DNA of 64,000 nucleotides from Escherichia ruysiae (lineage in GTDB: Bacteria > Pseudomonadota > Gammaproteobacteria > Enterobacterales > Enterobacteriaceae), in assembly GCF_902498915.1 (NCBI RefSeq), contig NZ_CABVLQ010000001.1; one strand, written 5' to 3'. A model generated the notes under the pieces. It saw only the letters and a program-made list of their open reading frames with translations. It searched no databases and was not told where the DNA came from. How positions within the stretch are numbered: the first letter of the stretch is position 1; each line of letters begins with the position of its first letter. A program made the translations under genes and the position numbers. Below are positions 52,772-62,472 of the stretch, piece after piece.

Positions 52772-53089
52772 TACCGCTCTATCCGTATGACCAGGTCGTC
52801 AGTATTAGTATCTGTGTTTATGCTAGTACAAAAGTTTTACATTTTATATGCGGATTGTTCATAAAGTGACGTGGTGGCAGATAATTTGTGCAACTTTACA
52901 CAACATTTTTTACCTTGCGTTAAAACCGAACAATTAAATTTGCGTCAGGGAATTGATCGTCAACAATTAACTCTAAGTGTGCGGCAACGCTATTCGACTG
53001 GTATCAGGCGGATGAAATCCCTATAATTGCCGCGTTTGGCGCTTCGGCGCCCCCTTCCTAACATCCAGGTTAATCAGGTCGCTAAATTT
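52772..53089. promoter_or_regulatory. dgcE-udk divergent promoter region
   Basis: No gene. For udk a -10 TATAAT lies at 53022-53027; transcripts from it would start just before GGCGC-TTCG-GCGCC (53038-53051), a stem with a UUCG tetraloop at the 5' end of the mRNA. The rest is AT-rich leader for dgcE with no motif I can assign. Confidence 0.6.
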
Positions 53090-53731
53090 ATGACTGATCA
53101 GTCTCATCAGTGCGTCATTATCGGTATTGCTGGCGCATCGGCTTCCGGCAAGAGTCTCATTGCCAGTACCCTTTATCGTGAATTACGTGAACAAGTGGGT
53201 GATGAACACATCGGCGTTATTCCGGAAGATTGTTACTACAAAGATCAAAGCCATCTGTCGATGGAAGAACGCGTTAAGACCAACTATGACCATCCGAGCG
53301 CGATGGATCACAGTCTGTTGCTTGAACATTTACAAGCGTTGAAACGCGGCTCGGCTATCGACCTGCCGGTTTACAGCTACGTTGAACATACGCGTATGAA
53401 AGAAACGGTGAAGGTTGAGCCGAAGAAAGTCATTATTCTCGAAGGCATCTTGCTGCTGACGGATGCGCGTTTGCGTGACGAACTTAACTTCTCAATTTTC
53501 GTTGATACCCCACTGGACATCTGCCTGATGCGCCGCATCAAGCGCGACGTTAACGAGCGTGGGCGTTCGATGGATTCTGTAATGGCACAATATCAAAAAA
53601 CGGTGCGTCCGATGTTCCTGCAATTCATTGAACCTTCCAAACAATATGCGGACATTATCGTGCCGCGCGGCGGTAAAAACCGCATTGCGATCGATATATT
53701 GAAAGCGAAAATAAGTCAGTTCTTTGAATAA
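53090..53731 (+). CDS. udk: Uridine kinase
   Basis: Phosphorylates uridine and cytidine with GTP or ATP in pyrimidine salvage. The 213 residues from the ATG at 53090 match K-12; the longer ORF from 53027 has no similarity. P-loop GASASGKS lies at 15-22; DHPSAMD (about 68-74) and the lid region RRIKRDVNERGR are intact. It lies upstream of dcd in the same direction, a small pyrimidine cluster. Confidence 0.97.
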   Translation: MTDQSHQCVIIGIAGASASGKSLIASTLYRELREQVGDEHIGVIPEDCYYKDQSHLSMEERVKTNYDHPSAMDHSLLLEHLQALKRGSAIDLPVYSYVEHTRMKETVKVEPKKVIILEGILLLTDARLRDELNFSIFVDTPLDICLMRRIKRDVNERGRSMDSVMAQYQKTVRPMFLQFIEPSKQYADIIVPRGGKNRIAIDILKAKISQFFE

Positions 53732-53822
53732 GCTTGATAAATTGTGTACCGTTCAGTGATAACCTGGTATGCCCTTGACGTAATTGGCGTTAAGGGAGTG
53801 ATGCGCGAAAGGAGAAAATGCC

Positions 53823-54404
53823 ATGCGTCTGTGTGACCGAGATATTGAAGCCTGGCTTGATGAAGGCCGTTTGTCGATCAACCCACGTCCGCCGGTGGAG
53901 CGTATTAATGGCGCGACGGTAGATGTGCGCCTGGGCAATAAGTTTCGTACCTTCCGTGGTCACACGGCAGCGTTTATCGATCTGAGCGGTCCCAAAGATG
54001 AAGTGAGCGCCGCGCTCGATCGGGTGATGAGCGATGAAATCGTGCTCGACGAGGGCGAGGCGTTTTATCTCCATCCGGGAGAACTGGCGCTGGCGGTGAC
54101 GCTGGAGTCGGTCACGCTGCCTGCCGATCTTGTGGGCTGGCTGGATGGGCGCTCCTCACTGGCGCGTCTGGGGTTGATGGTTCACGTTACCGCTCACCGT
54201 ATCGATCCAGGCTGGTCTGGCTGCATCGTGCTTGAGTTTTACAACTCCGGTAAATTGCCGCTGGCGCTGCGTCCGGGCATGTTAATTGGCGCGTTAAGTT
54301 TTGAGCCGCTTTCCGGCCCGGCGGCGCGACCATACAACCGTCGTGAAGATGCGAAATATCGCAACCAGCAGGGCGCGGTTGCCAGCCGAATCGATAAAGA
54401 CTAA
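53823..54404 (+). CDS. dcd: dCTP deaminase
   Basis: Converts dCTP to dUTP, the main source of dUMP for thymidylate. 193 residues as in K-12. The active-site segment [21 protein letters not shown] and the catalytic glutamate in IVLEFYNSG (E138 region) are present. An AAAGGAG ribosome site lies upstream. It is followed after 21 bases by asmA. Confidence 0.97.
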
Positions 54405-54425
54405 TTCAGGCTCATTGAGGATACC

Positions 54426-56279
54426 ATGAGACGATTTCTGACGACCCTGATGATAATCCTGGTCGTGCTGGTGGCCGGATTATCTGCGTTAGTGTTGCTG
54501 GTGAATCCGAATGATTTCCGCGACTATATGGTCAAGCAGGTCGCTGCACGTAGTGGTTATCAATTGCAGTTGGATGGGCCGCTGCGTTGGCACGTCTGGC
54601 CGCAGCTTAGTATCCTCTCCGGGCGAATGTCCCTCACCGCCCAGGGCGCGAGCCAGCCACTGGTGCGCGCCGATAATATGCGCCTTGATGTGGCGTTATT
54701 GCCGTTATTGAGTCATCAACTGAGCGTTAAGCAGGTGATGCTGAAAGGCGCGGTAATTCAACTTACGCCACAGTCGGAAGCGGTTCGTCGTGACGATGCC
54801 CCTGTTGCGCCGCGCGACAATACGTTGCCGGAACTGTCAGAAAATCGCGGCTGGTCGTTTGATATCTCCAGTCTGAAAGTGGCGGACAGTCTGCTGGTGT
54901 TCCAGCATGAAGATGACGAGCAGGTGACGATTCGCAACATCCGTCTGCAAATGGAACAAGATCCACAGCATCGCGGTTCGTTTGAGTTCTCCGGGCGGGT
55001 TAACCGCGATCAGCGCGATCTCACGTTATCTCTCAAGGGCACGGTGGATGCTTCTGATTATCCGCATGATTTAACCGCAGCCATTGAGCAAATTAGCTGG
55101 CAGCTGCAAGGCGCAGATCTGCCACAGCAAGGTATTCAGGGGCAGGGGAGCTTCCAGGCTCAGTGGCAAGAGCCACATAAACGCCTTTCATTTAATCAAA
55201 TCAATTTGACCGCGAATGACAGCGCGCTTAGTGGACAAGCGCAGGTCACGCTGACTGAAAAGCCCGAATGGTTGTTAAGATTGCAGTTTTCGCAACTGAA
55301 TCTTGATAATCTCATACCGCTTAATGAAGCCGTTAACAGTGAAAACGGAACCACGCAACAGGGGCAGAACCAGCCAATGCTGCCGCGTCCGGTCATTTCC
55401 TCGCGTATTGATGAGCCGGCCTATCAAGGGTTGAAAGGTTTTGCGGCTGATATTTTGTTGCAGGCCAGTAACGTGCGTTGGCGCGGGATGAATTTTACTG
55501 ATGTTGCTACGCAAATGACCAATAAGTCGGGTTTGCTGGAAATCACCCAACTGCAAGGCAAACTCAACGGTGGACAGGTATCGCTGCCGGGGACGCTGGA
55601 CGCGACATCAACAAATCCACGTATAAGCTTCCAGCCACGGCTGGAGAACGTTGAGATTGGCACCATTCTGAAGGCATTTAACTATCCGATTTCGTTAACC
55701 GGAAAAATGTCTCTGGCTGGCGACTTCTCTGGCGCTGATATTGATGCCGACGCATTCCGCCACAACTGGCAAGGGCAAGCGCATGTTGAAATGACCGACA
55801 CGCGCATGGAAGGGATGAACTTCCAGCAGATGATTCAGCAAGCGGTAGAACGTAACGGCGGTGATGTGAAGGCCGCTGAAAACTTCGATAATGTGACTCG
55901 TCTCGACCGCTTTACGACCGATCTCACGCTACATAATGGCCTCGTGACGTTAAACGACATGCAAGGTCAATCGCCGGTGTTGGCACTGACAGGGGAAGGC
56001 ACGTTGAATCTGGCAGAGCAGACCTGCGATACCCAGTTTGACATTCGCGTCATTGGCGGCTGGAACGGAGAAAGCAAACTGATTGATTTCCTCAAAGAAA
56101 CGCCAGTACCGCTGCGGGTTTACGGCAACTGGCAGCAACTCAATTACAGCCTGCAAGTGGATCAGTTACTGCGCAAACACTTACAGGATGAAGCCAAACG
56201 TCGCCTGCACGACTGGGCTGAGCGCAATAAAGATTCCCGCAATGGCAAAGATGTGAAGAAGTTGCTGGAGAAGATGTAA
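54426..56279 (+). CDS. asmA: AsmA, inner-membrane anchored envelope assembly protein
   Basis: 617-residue AsmA-family protein (bridge-like lipid transfer relatives). One N-terminal membrane helix (about 5-25) precedes a large periplasmic beta-rich domain; the C-terminus is helical and basic. Loss suppresses assembly-defective OmpF and alters phospholipid/LPS balance. Downstream of dcd, probably co-transcribed; ends in a REP element. Confidence 0.95.
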   Translation: MRRFLTTLMIILVVLVAGLSALVLLVNPNDFRDYMVKQVAARSGYQLQLDGPLRWHVWPQLSILSGRMSLTAQGASQPLVRADNMRLDVALLPLLSHQLSVKQVMLKGAVIQLTPQSEAVRRDDAPVAPRDNTLPELSENRGWSFDISSLKVADSLLVFQHEDDEQVTIRNIRLQMEQDPQHRGSFEFSGRVNRDQRDLTLSLKGTVDASDYPHDLTAAIEQISWQLQGADLPQQGIQGQGSFQAQWQEPHKRLSFNQINLTANDSALSGQAQVTLTEKPEWLLRLQFSQLNLDNLIPLNEAVNSENGTTQQGQNQPMLPRPVISSRIDEPAYQGLKGFAADILLQASNVRWRGMNFTDVATQMTNKSGLLEITQLQGKLNGGQVSLPGTLDATSTNPRISFQPRLENVEIGTILKAFNYPISLTGKMSLAGDFSGADIDADAFRHNWQGQAHVEMTDTRMEGMNFQQMIQQAVERNGGDVKAAENFDNVTRLDRFTTDLTLHNGLVTLNDMQGQSPVLALTGEGTLNLAEQTCDTQFDIRVIGGWNGESKLIDFLKETPVPLRVYGNWQQLNYSLQVDQLLRKHLQDEAKRRLHDWAERNKDSRNGKDVKKLLEKM

Positions 56280-56299
56280 GTTTCCAGATGACATATGCT

Positions 56300-56340
56300 G
56301 TAGGCCTGATGCGACGCTTTACGCGTCTTATCAGGCCTAC
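56300..56340. repeat. REP element between asmA and yegH
   Basis: Near-perfect palindrome beginning GTAGGCCTGATGCGACGC and ending GCGTCTTATCAGGCCTAC, between two convergent genes; a REP/BIME unit that can serve both transcripts as a 3' structure. Confidence 0.88.
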
Positions 56341-56346
56341 ATACCA

Positions 56347-57930
56347 TCACACCTCGTACTCCAACTCGCCATCCTTATGCAGCGGAATAATCTGCACCTT
56401 CTGCACGCGATGGCTTTCCACCTGTAACGTTTTGAGCAAATAATTCCCCACCTGAACTTCTTCGCCAGGTTTTGGAATACGCTGTAAATATTCCATCAGC
56501 AGCCCGGCGATGGTGTGATATTCACGTTTTTCATCCAGCGGCAGCGGTACATATTGCACCAGATCTTCCAGTGGCATATGACCATTCGCCGTCCAGGAAC
56601 CGTCGGCGTTTTTCTGAATATCATGGCGGGCGTCGATCTCTTCCACTTCGTTCGGTAAGTTACCAGCAATGGTTTCGGTGACGTCACTTAATGTCACAAT
56701 CCCTTCCACCGAGCCAAACTCATCCACCACAAAAGCAAAGTGCGTGCGGGCGTTGCGGAACTGCTCCAGGGCAGGTAACAGCGGCAAGGTTTCCGGGAAA
56801 ACCAGCGGCTGGCGAATCAACACCCGCAGATTGAGCGGTTCGCCGCGCAGCGACTGTTGTAGCAGATCGATAACGTGAACAACACCAAGCAAATCTTCCG
56901 CGTCATCGCCATCGGTAACGACCAGACGCGTATGTTGATTTCGCTCCAGCAACTGGCGGATCTCGTCTTCCGGCGCGTTGAGATCGATATGCTCGATATC
57001 GTGGCGCGAGGTCATGATGCTGCTGACGGTACGCTGGTTAAGATTAAGCACCCGCTCGATCATCCGCCGCTCCTGCGGATTAAAGATTTGCTGATTATCA
57101 TGATCCACCAGCATTGATGCGGTTTCGGCGTCCAGTTCCGCATCTTCTTTTTGCCCGCTTAACAGGCGCATTACCGCTTCGGTGGTGCGCTGGCGCAGGG
57201 TCTGGTTAGCGGAAAGAAAACGTCGCCGGTTAAAGATGGCTAACTGATTGAGTGCCTCGATCATCACCGAGAAACCAATCGCAGCGTACAGATAGCCTTT
57301 CGGAATGACGAAGCCGAAACCTTCCGCCACCAGGCTAAAGCCAATCATCAACAGGAAACTTAAGCAGAGAATAACGATCGTCGGGTGACTGTTAACAAAT
57401 TGCGTTAACGGTTTACTTGCCATCAGCATCAGGCTGATAGCGATAACGACGGCAGCCATCATGACCAGCAAATGGTCGACCATCCCGACGGCGGTAATCA
57501 CCGAGTCGAGTGAGAAGATGGCGTCCAGCACCACAATTTGCGTCACCACACCCCAGAACTTCGCACCTTTGCGTTGCGTGGGGTTATTGCTGTCTTTCCC
57601 TTCCAGTCGCTCGTTCAGCTCCATCGTGGCTTTGAACAGCAGGAAGAAACCACCAAACAGCATGATTAAGTCGCGGGCGCTAAAGGTAAATGAGCGGAAG
57701 CTGAACAGTGGTTGAGTCAGGGTGACCAGCCAGGAGATTGACGCCAGCAGTAACAGGCGCATTAACATTGCCAGCAGCAGCCCGGTAACCCGTGCGCGGT
57801 CGCGCTGCTTCGGCGGTAGTTTTTCGGCGAGGATGGCAATAAAGACCAGGTTATCAATGCCGAGGACCAGTTCGAGCACAATCAGCGTGATTAACCCGGC
57901 CCAGATAGACGGATCGGCAATCCATTCCAT
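56347..57930 (-). CDS. yegH: YegH, TerC/CBS/CorC-HlyC membrane protein
   Basis: 527 residues as in K-12 from ATG at 57930. The N-terminal TerC-like membrane domain has about seven helices (to about 230; LGIDNLVFIAI carries the conserved acidic residue). Two CBS domains (about 300-420) and a C-terminal CorC_HlyC domain (about 435-520) follow. Possible metal-ion transport or homeostasis; function not established. Leftward, divergent from wza. Confidence 0.92.
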   Translation of the reverse strand: MEWIADPSIWAGLITLIVLELVLGIDNLVFIAILAEKLPPKQRDRARVTGLLLAMLMRLLLLASISWLVTLTQPLFSFRSFTFSARDLIMLFGGFFLLFKATMELNERLEGKDSNNPTQRKGAKFWGVVTQIVVLDAIFSLDSVITAVGMVDHLLVMMAAVVIAISLMLMASKPLTQFVNSHPTIVILCLSFLLMIGFSLVAEGFGFVIPKGYLYAAIGFSVMIEALNQLAIFNRRRFLSANQTLRQRTTEAVMRLLSGQKEDAELDAETASMLVDHDNQQIFNPQERRMIERVLNLNQRTVSSIMTSRHDIEHIDLNAPEDEIRQLLERNQHTRLVVTDGDDAEDLLGVVHVIDLLQQSLRGEPLNLRVLIRQPLVFPETLPLLPALEQFRNARTHFAFVVDEFGSVEGIVTLSDVTETIAGNLPNEVEEIDARHDIQKNADGSWTANGHMPLEDLVQYVPLPLDEKREYHTIAGLLMEYLQRIPKPGEEVQVGNYLLKTLQVESHRVQKVQIIPLHKDGELEYEV

Positions 57931-58136
57931 AGTAAGTACAAAACCTATTCGTTGTATGACAAATGTCACAATTCGATCATGGATAATTCAGGGCAAAAAT
58001 GCAATGTTGCAGCACTATTTATCTGACTTTATTTGAGAACTATAGCATTGCATTATCCCTGAATTAAAAGGGGTAATAATAAAATATTATTTAAGAAATA
58101 TCGCATATAGAGATGCTATATTAAATATTGTCAACC

Positions 58137-58150
58137 TAAAGAAACTCCTA
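58137..58150 (+). promoter_or_regulatory. RcsAB box upstream of wza
   Basis: TAAAGAAACTCCTA matches the RcsAB consensus (TaAGaatatTCctA) at its conserved ends and, as I recall, equals the K-12 wza box. It is about 440 bases upstream of the wza start. RcsA-RcsB binding here turns on colanic acid synthesis under envelope stress. Confidence 0.85.
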
Positions 58151-58371
58151 AAAAATACCACAAATTACACTTACTATAATTCTTAAAAATAGCCCATTGT
58201 CGAATTGTTACCTTGCCTGCTATTCCGTTAGCTGTAACACTTCCTCCTGCATTATTGGAGAGCCAATATTCAATTGCCATAATGCTACCTTATATTCGGA
58301 AGTCAATTTCTTGAATAACCCTTTCTCATAAACGACTGTATGCTGAGAGGGTTTTAAAAACCAAACTAAAT

Positions 58372-58410
58372 CAGTGTATTGGTAGCTAAAAAGCCAGGGG
58401 CGGTAGCGTG
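58372..58410 (+). promoter_or_regulatory. JUMPstart with ops element
   Basis: CAGTGTATTGGTAGCT and onward to the ops core GGCGGTAGCGTG at 58399-58410. The ops pauses RNA polymerase and recruits RfaH, which suppresses termination through the long wza operon. It lies in the transcribed leader, 170 bases before wza. Confidence 0.95.
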
Positions 58411-58580
58411 TCTGGATGCCTGAAAGACCAGTCTGAATTATTCTGTCAATAGCCTGCGGATGAAATCAATTTTTTTAGGACTGATGCCAGTTAAATTCTT
58501 ATTCAATTAGCTGCAAGGTAAATGTGTATGTCGATAAATAATGCACAGGATAATTACTCTGCCAAAGTGATAAATAAACA

Positions 58581-59720
58581 ATGATGAAATCCAAAATGAA
58601 ATTGATGCCATTATTGGTGTCAGTAACCTTGATAAGCGGTTGCACAGTACTTCCGGGCAGTAATATGTCTACGCTGGGTAAAGACGTCATCAAACAGCAG
58701 GACGCTGATTTCGACCTCGACAAAATGGTGAATGTTTATCCGCTGACCCCGCGCCTGATTGATCAATTACGCCCACGCCCGAACGTGGCGCGCCCCAATA
58801 TGACGCTGGAAAGCGAGATTGCTAATTACCAGTATCGCGTCGGGCCGGGCGACGTTCTTAATGTCACCGTCTGGGATCACCCGGAACTCACTACGCCAGC
58901 CGGTCAGTACCGCAGCTCCAGCGACACTGGCAACTGGGTACAGCCTGACGGCACCATGTTCTACCCGTATATCGGCAAGGTTCACGTGGTGGGGAAAACG
59001 CTCGCTGAAATCCGTAGTGATATTACCAGCCGCTTAGCGACGTACATCGCTGACCCGCAGGTGGACGTTAATATCGCCGCCTTCCGATCACAAAAAGCCT
59101 ATATCTCAGGTCAGGTGAATAAATCCGGTCAACAGGCCATCACCAACGTACCACTGACCATTCTCGACGCCATTAATGCCGCAGGTGGCCTGACCGACAC
59201 AGCCGACTGGCGCAATGTGGTGCTGACACACAATGGTCGTGAAGAACGCATTTCTTTGCAGGCGCTGATGCAAAACGGCGACCTCAATCAGAACCGACTG
59301 CTTTACCCCGGCGATATTCTCTACGTGCCGCGTAATGATGATCTGAAAGTGTTTGTGATGGGTGAAGTGAAGAAACAGAGCACCCTGAAAATGGACTTTA
59401 GCGGCATGACCCTGACTGAAGCGTTAGGCAATGCCGAAGGTATCGACATGACCACCTCCAACGCCAGCGGCATCTTTGTCATTCGTCCGCTGAAAGGCGA
59501 GGGCGGGCGTAACGGCAAGATTGCCAATATCTACCAGCTGGATATGTCCGATGCCACGTCGCTGGTGATGGCGACGGAATTCCGCCTGCAACCTTATGAC
59601 GTGGTGTATGTCACCACAGCCCCGGTTTCCCGCTGGAACCGTCTGATCAATCAGTTGCTGCCAACTATTAGCGGTGTCCGTTACATGACGGATACAGCCA
59701 GCGACATTCATAACTGGTAA
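58581..59720 (+). CDS. wza: Wza outer-membrane polysaccharide export lipoprotein
   Basis: Octameric outer-membrane channel for colanic acid; 379 residues as in K-12. The lipobox ISGC gives lipidated C21. A PES domain (YQYRVGPGDVLNVTVWDHPE) and soluble ligand-binding beta-grasp repeats follow, ending in the amphipathic helix (APVSRWNRLINQLLPTI) that forms the membrane barrel. First gene of the operon, with wzb 5 bases beyond. Confidence 0.97.
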   Translation: MMKSKMKLMPLLVSVTLISGCTVLPGSNMSTLGKDVIKQQDADFDLDKMVNVYPLTPRLIDQLRPRPNVARPNMTLESEIANYQYRVGPGDVLNVTVWDHPELTTPAGQYRSSSDTGNWVQPDGTMFYPYIGKVHVVGKTLAEIRSDITSRLATYIADPQVDVNIAAFRSQKAYISGQVNKSGQQAITNVPLTILDAINAAGGLTDTADWRNVVLTHNGREERISLQALMQNGDLNQNRLLYPGDILYVPRNDDLKVFVMGEVKKQSTLKMDFSGMTLTEALGNAEGIDMTTSNASGIFVIRPLKGEGGRNGKIANIYQLDMSDATSLVMATEFRLQPYDVVYVTTAPVSRWNRLINQLLPTISGVRYMTDTASDIHNW

Positions 59721-59725
59721 TCGTC

Positions 59726-60169
59726 ATGTTTAACAACATCTTAGTTGTCTGTGTCGGCAATATTTGCCGTTCCCCGACGGCGGAACGCTTACTGCAACGT
59801 TATCACCCGGAGCTGAATGTGGAGTCCGCTGGACTCGGCGCGCTGGTCGGTAAGGGCGCTGATCCTACCGCCATCAGCGTCGCCGCCGAGCATCAACTGT
59901 CTCTGGAAGGTCACTGTGCACGGCAAATCAGCCGCCGCCTGTGTCGCAACTACGACCTGATTTTGACCATGGAAAAGCGTCATATCGAACGCTTATGCGA
60001 GATGGCGCCGGAGATGCGCGGCAAAGTGATGCTGTTTGGTCACTGGGATAACGAATGTGAAATCCCCGATCCGTATCGCAAAAGTCGGGAAACGTTTGCA
60101 GCGGTGTACACATTACTTGAACGGTCTGCCCGCCAGTGGGCGCAGGCATTGAACGCAGAGCAGGTATAA
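59726..60169 (+). CDS. wzb: Wzb low-molecular-weight protein tyrosine phosphatase
   Basis: Dephosphorylates the Wzc tyrosine cluster so that colanic acid can be made. 147 residues. The CX5R signature VCVGNICRS places the nucleophile at C9 and R15; the acid is the Asp of DPYRKS (about 115). It is translated closely with wzc, whose ATG is 2 bases after the wzb stop. Confidence 0.97.
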   Translation: MFNNILVVCVGNICRSPTAERLLQRYHPELNVESAGLGALVGKGADPTAISVAAEHQLSLEGHCARQISRRLCRNYDLILTMEKRHIERLCEMAPEMRGKVMLFGHWDNECEIPDPYRKSRETFAAVYTLLERSARQWAQALNAEQV

Positions 60170-60171
60170 GA

Positions 60172-62334
60172 ATGACAGAAAAAGTAAAACAACATGCCGC
60201 TCCGGTAACGGGCAGTGATGAAATCGATATCGGTCGCCTGGTCGGCACCGTCATTGAAGCGCGCTGGTGGGTGATTGGCATCACCGCCGTGTTCGCCCTC
60301 TGTGCTGTGATTTACACCTTCTTCGCCACGCCGATTTATAGCGCCGACGCGCTGGTACAAATCGAACAAAGCGGCGGCAATTCGCTGGTGCAGGACATTG
60401 GTTCGGCGTTAGCCAACAAACCGCCAGCCTCGGACGCTGAGATCCAGTTGATTCGTTCGCGTCTGGTACTCGGTAAAACGGTAGACGATCTTGACCTCGA
60501 TATCGCGGTGAGCAAAAACACCTTCCCGATTTTCGGCGCGGGCTGGGAGCGCCTGATGGGACGCCAGAACGAGACGGTGAAAGTGACCACCTTTAACCGC
60601 CCGAAAGAGATGGCGGATCAGGTGTTTACGCTTAATGTGCTGGACAACAAAAACTACACTTTGAGCAGTGATGGCGGCTTTAGCGCCCGTGGGCAAGCGG
60701 GCCAGATGCTGAAAAAAGAAGGCGTCACGCTGATGGTTGAAGCCATTCACGCCAGCCCGGGCAGTGAGTTTACCGTCACCAAATACTCCACGCTGGGGAT
60801 GATCAATCAACTGCAAAACAGTCTGACGGTAACGGAGAACGGCAAAGACGCTGGCGTACTGAGCCTGACTTATACCGGTGAAGATCGCGAACAGATCCGC
60901 GACATTCTTAACAGCATCGCCCGTAACTATCAGGAACAAAATATTGAGCGCAAATCGGCGGAAGCGTCGAAAAGCCTCGCTTTCCTCGCGCAACAATTGC
61001 CGGAAGTGCGCAGCCGCCTTGATGTCGCCGAAAACAAACTGAATGCCTTCCGTCAGGATAAAGATTCTGTGGATCTGCCGCTGGAAGCGAAAGCGGTGCT
61101 CGATTCGATGGTGAACATCGACGCGCAGTTGAACGAACTAACCTTTAAAGAGGCGGAAATTTCTAAGCTGTTCACCAAAGTTCACCCGGCGTATCGCACG
61201 CTGCTGGAGAAACGTCAGGCGCTGGAAGACGAAAAAGCCAAACTTAATGGTCGCGTAACGGCGATGCCGAAAACCCAGCAGGAGATTGTGCGTCTGACCC
61301 GCGATGTCGAGTCTGGTCAGCAGGTCTATATGCAACTGCTGAATAAAGAGCAGGAGCTGAAAATCACCGAAGCCAGCACCGTTGGCGATGTGCGCATTGT
61401 TGACCCGGCAATCACCCAGCCTGGCGTGCTGAAACCGAAGAAAGGGCTGATTATTCTCGGTGCGATTATTCTTGGCCTGATGCTCTCCATTGTTGGTGTG
61501 CTGTTGCGCTCGCTGTTTAATCGCGGCATCGAAAGTCCACAAGTGCTGGAAGAACACGGTATTAGCGTCTATGCCAGCATCCCGCTGTCGGAATGGCAGA
61601 AAGCGCGCGATAGCGTCAAAACCATCAAAGGGGTTAAACGCTATAAACAGAGCCAGCTATTGGCGGTGGGGAATCCAACCGATCTGGCGATTGAAGCCAT
61701 CCGCAGTCTGCGTACCAGTCTGCACTTCGCGATGATGCAGGCGCAGAACAATGTGTTGATGATGACCGGGGTTAGCCCGTCAATCGGTAAAACCTTTGTC
61801 TGCGCCAACCTGGCGGCGGTGATCAGCCAGACCAATAAACGGGTGTTGTTGATCGACTGCGATATGCGCAAAGGCTACACCCACGAGCTGTTGGGCACCA
61901 ATAACGTCAATGGCCTGTCGGAAATTCTGATTGGTCAGGGCGATATTACTACCGCTGCTAAACCCACTTCGATTCCCAAATTTGACCTGATCCCGCGCGG
62001 TCAGGTGCCACCAAATCCTTCTGAACTATTGATGAGCGAACGCTTTGCCGAACTGGTGAACTGGGCGAGTAAAAACTACGACCTGGTGTTGATTGATACG
62101 CCGCCGATTCTGGCGGTAACCGATGCAGCGATTGTTGGTCGTCACGCCGGAACCACGTTGATGGTAGCGCGTTATGCAGTCAACACCTTAAAAGAAGTGG
62201 AAACCAGCCTGAGCCGCTTTGAGCAAAACGGTATTCCGGTGAAAGGGGTGATTCTGAACTCCATCTTCCGCCGCGCCAGCGCGTATCAGGATTATGGCTA
62301 TTACGAATACGAATATAAGTCGGATGTGAAATAA
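60172..62334 (+). CDS. wzc: Wzc tyrosine autokinase and chain-length regulator
   Basis: Inner-membrane BY-kinase of 720 residues from ATG at 60172. An N-terminal Wzz domain, two membrane helices (about 32-52 and 425-445) and a long periplasmic coiled coil precede the kinase domain with Walker A GVSPSIGKTFVCAN, A' LLIDCDMRKG and B LVLIDTPP. It ends in a tyrosine cluster (YQDYGYYEYEYK) that cycles through phosphorylation and Wzb-mediated dephosphorylation. Confidence 0.97.
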   Translation: MTEKVKQHAAPVTGSDEIDIGRLVGTVIEARWWVIGITAVFALCAVIYTFFATPIYSADALVQIEQSGGNSLVQDIGSALANKPPASDAEIQLIRSRLVLGKTVDDLDLDIAVSKNTFPIFGAGWERLMGRQNETVKVTTFNRPKEMADQVFTLNVLDNKNYTLSSDGGFSARGQAGQMLKKEGVTLMVEAIHASPGSEFTVTKYSTLGMINQLQNSLTVTENGKDAGVLSLTYTGEDREQIRDILNSIARNYQEQNIERKSAEASKSLAFLAQQLPEVRSRLDVAENKLNAFRQDKDSVDLPLEAKAVLDSMVNIDAQLNELTFKEAEISKLFTKVHPAYRTLLEKRQALEDEKAKLNGRVTAMPKTQQEIVRLTRDVESGQQVYMQLLNKEQELKITEASTVGDVRIVDPAITQPGVLKPKKGLIILGAIILGLMLSIVGVLLRSLFNRGIESPQVLEEHGISVYASIPLSEWQKARDSVKTIKGVKRYKQSQLLAVGNPTDLAIEAIRSLRTSLHFAMMQAQNNVLMMTGVSPSIGKTFVCANLAAVISQTNKRVLLIDCDMRKGYTHELLGTNNVNGLSEILIGQGDITTAAKPTSIPKFDLIPRGQVPPNPSELLMSERFAELVNWASKNYDLVLIDTPPILAVTDAAIVGRHAGTTLMVARYAVNTLKEVETSLSRFEQNGIPVKGVILNSIFRRASAYQDYGYYEYEYKSDVK

Positions 62335-62345
62335 CGAGATCCGCT

Positions 62346-62438
62346 GTCGGATGCGATGCTGACGCATCTTATCCGACCTACGTTCACTGCATTCGCATCG
62401 CCCCGTAGGCCGGATAAGGCGTTCACGCCGCATCCGGC
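62346..62438. repeat. BIME of two REP units between wzc and wcaA
   Basis: The first palindrome runs from GTCGGATGCGATG to CGCATCTTATCCGAC (62346-62377) and the second from GTAGGCCGGATAAGGC to GCCGCATCCGGC (62405-62438). They lie inside the colanic acid operon and may stabilise upstream or dampen downstream message. Confidence 0.88.
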
Positions 62439-62472
62439 AAGCAAACCAGCTCATAAGTCGGGAGAACAACCT

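Larger units (their letters stand above)
57931..58580. other. Long AT-rich leader and control region of the colanic acid operon
   Basis: 650 bases with no convincing gene, strongly AT-rich in its left part. It contains the RcsAB box, then JUMPstart/ops, then the wza ribosome region. The long untranslated leader is normal for RcsAB/RfaH-controlled capsule operons. Confidence 0.8.

Noticed and set aside
62356..62472. 39-codon N-terminal extension of wcaA
   Set aside because: Its codons run through a REP element; the conserved protein starts at ATG 62473.
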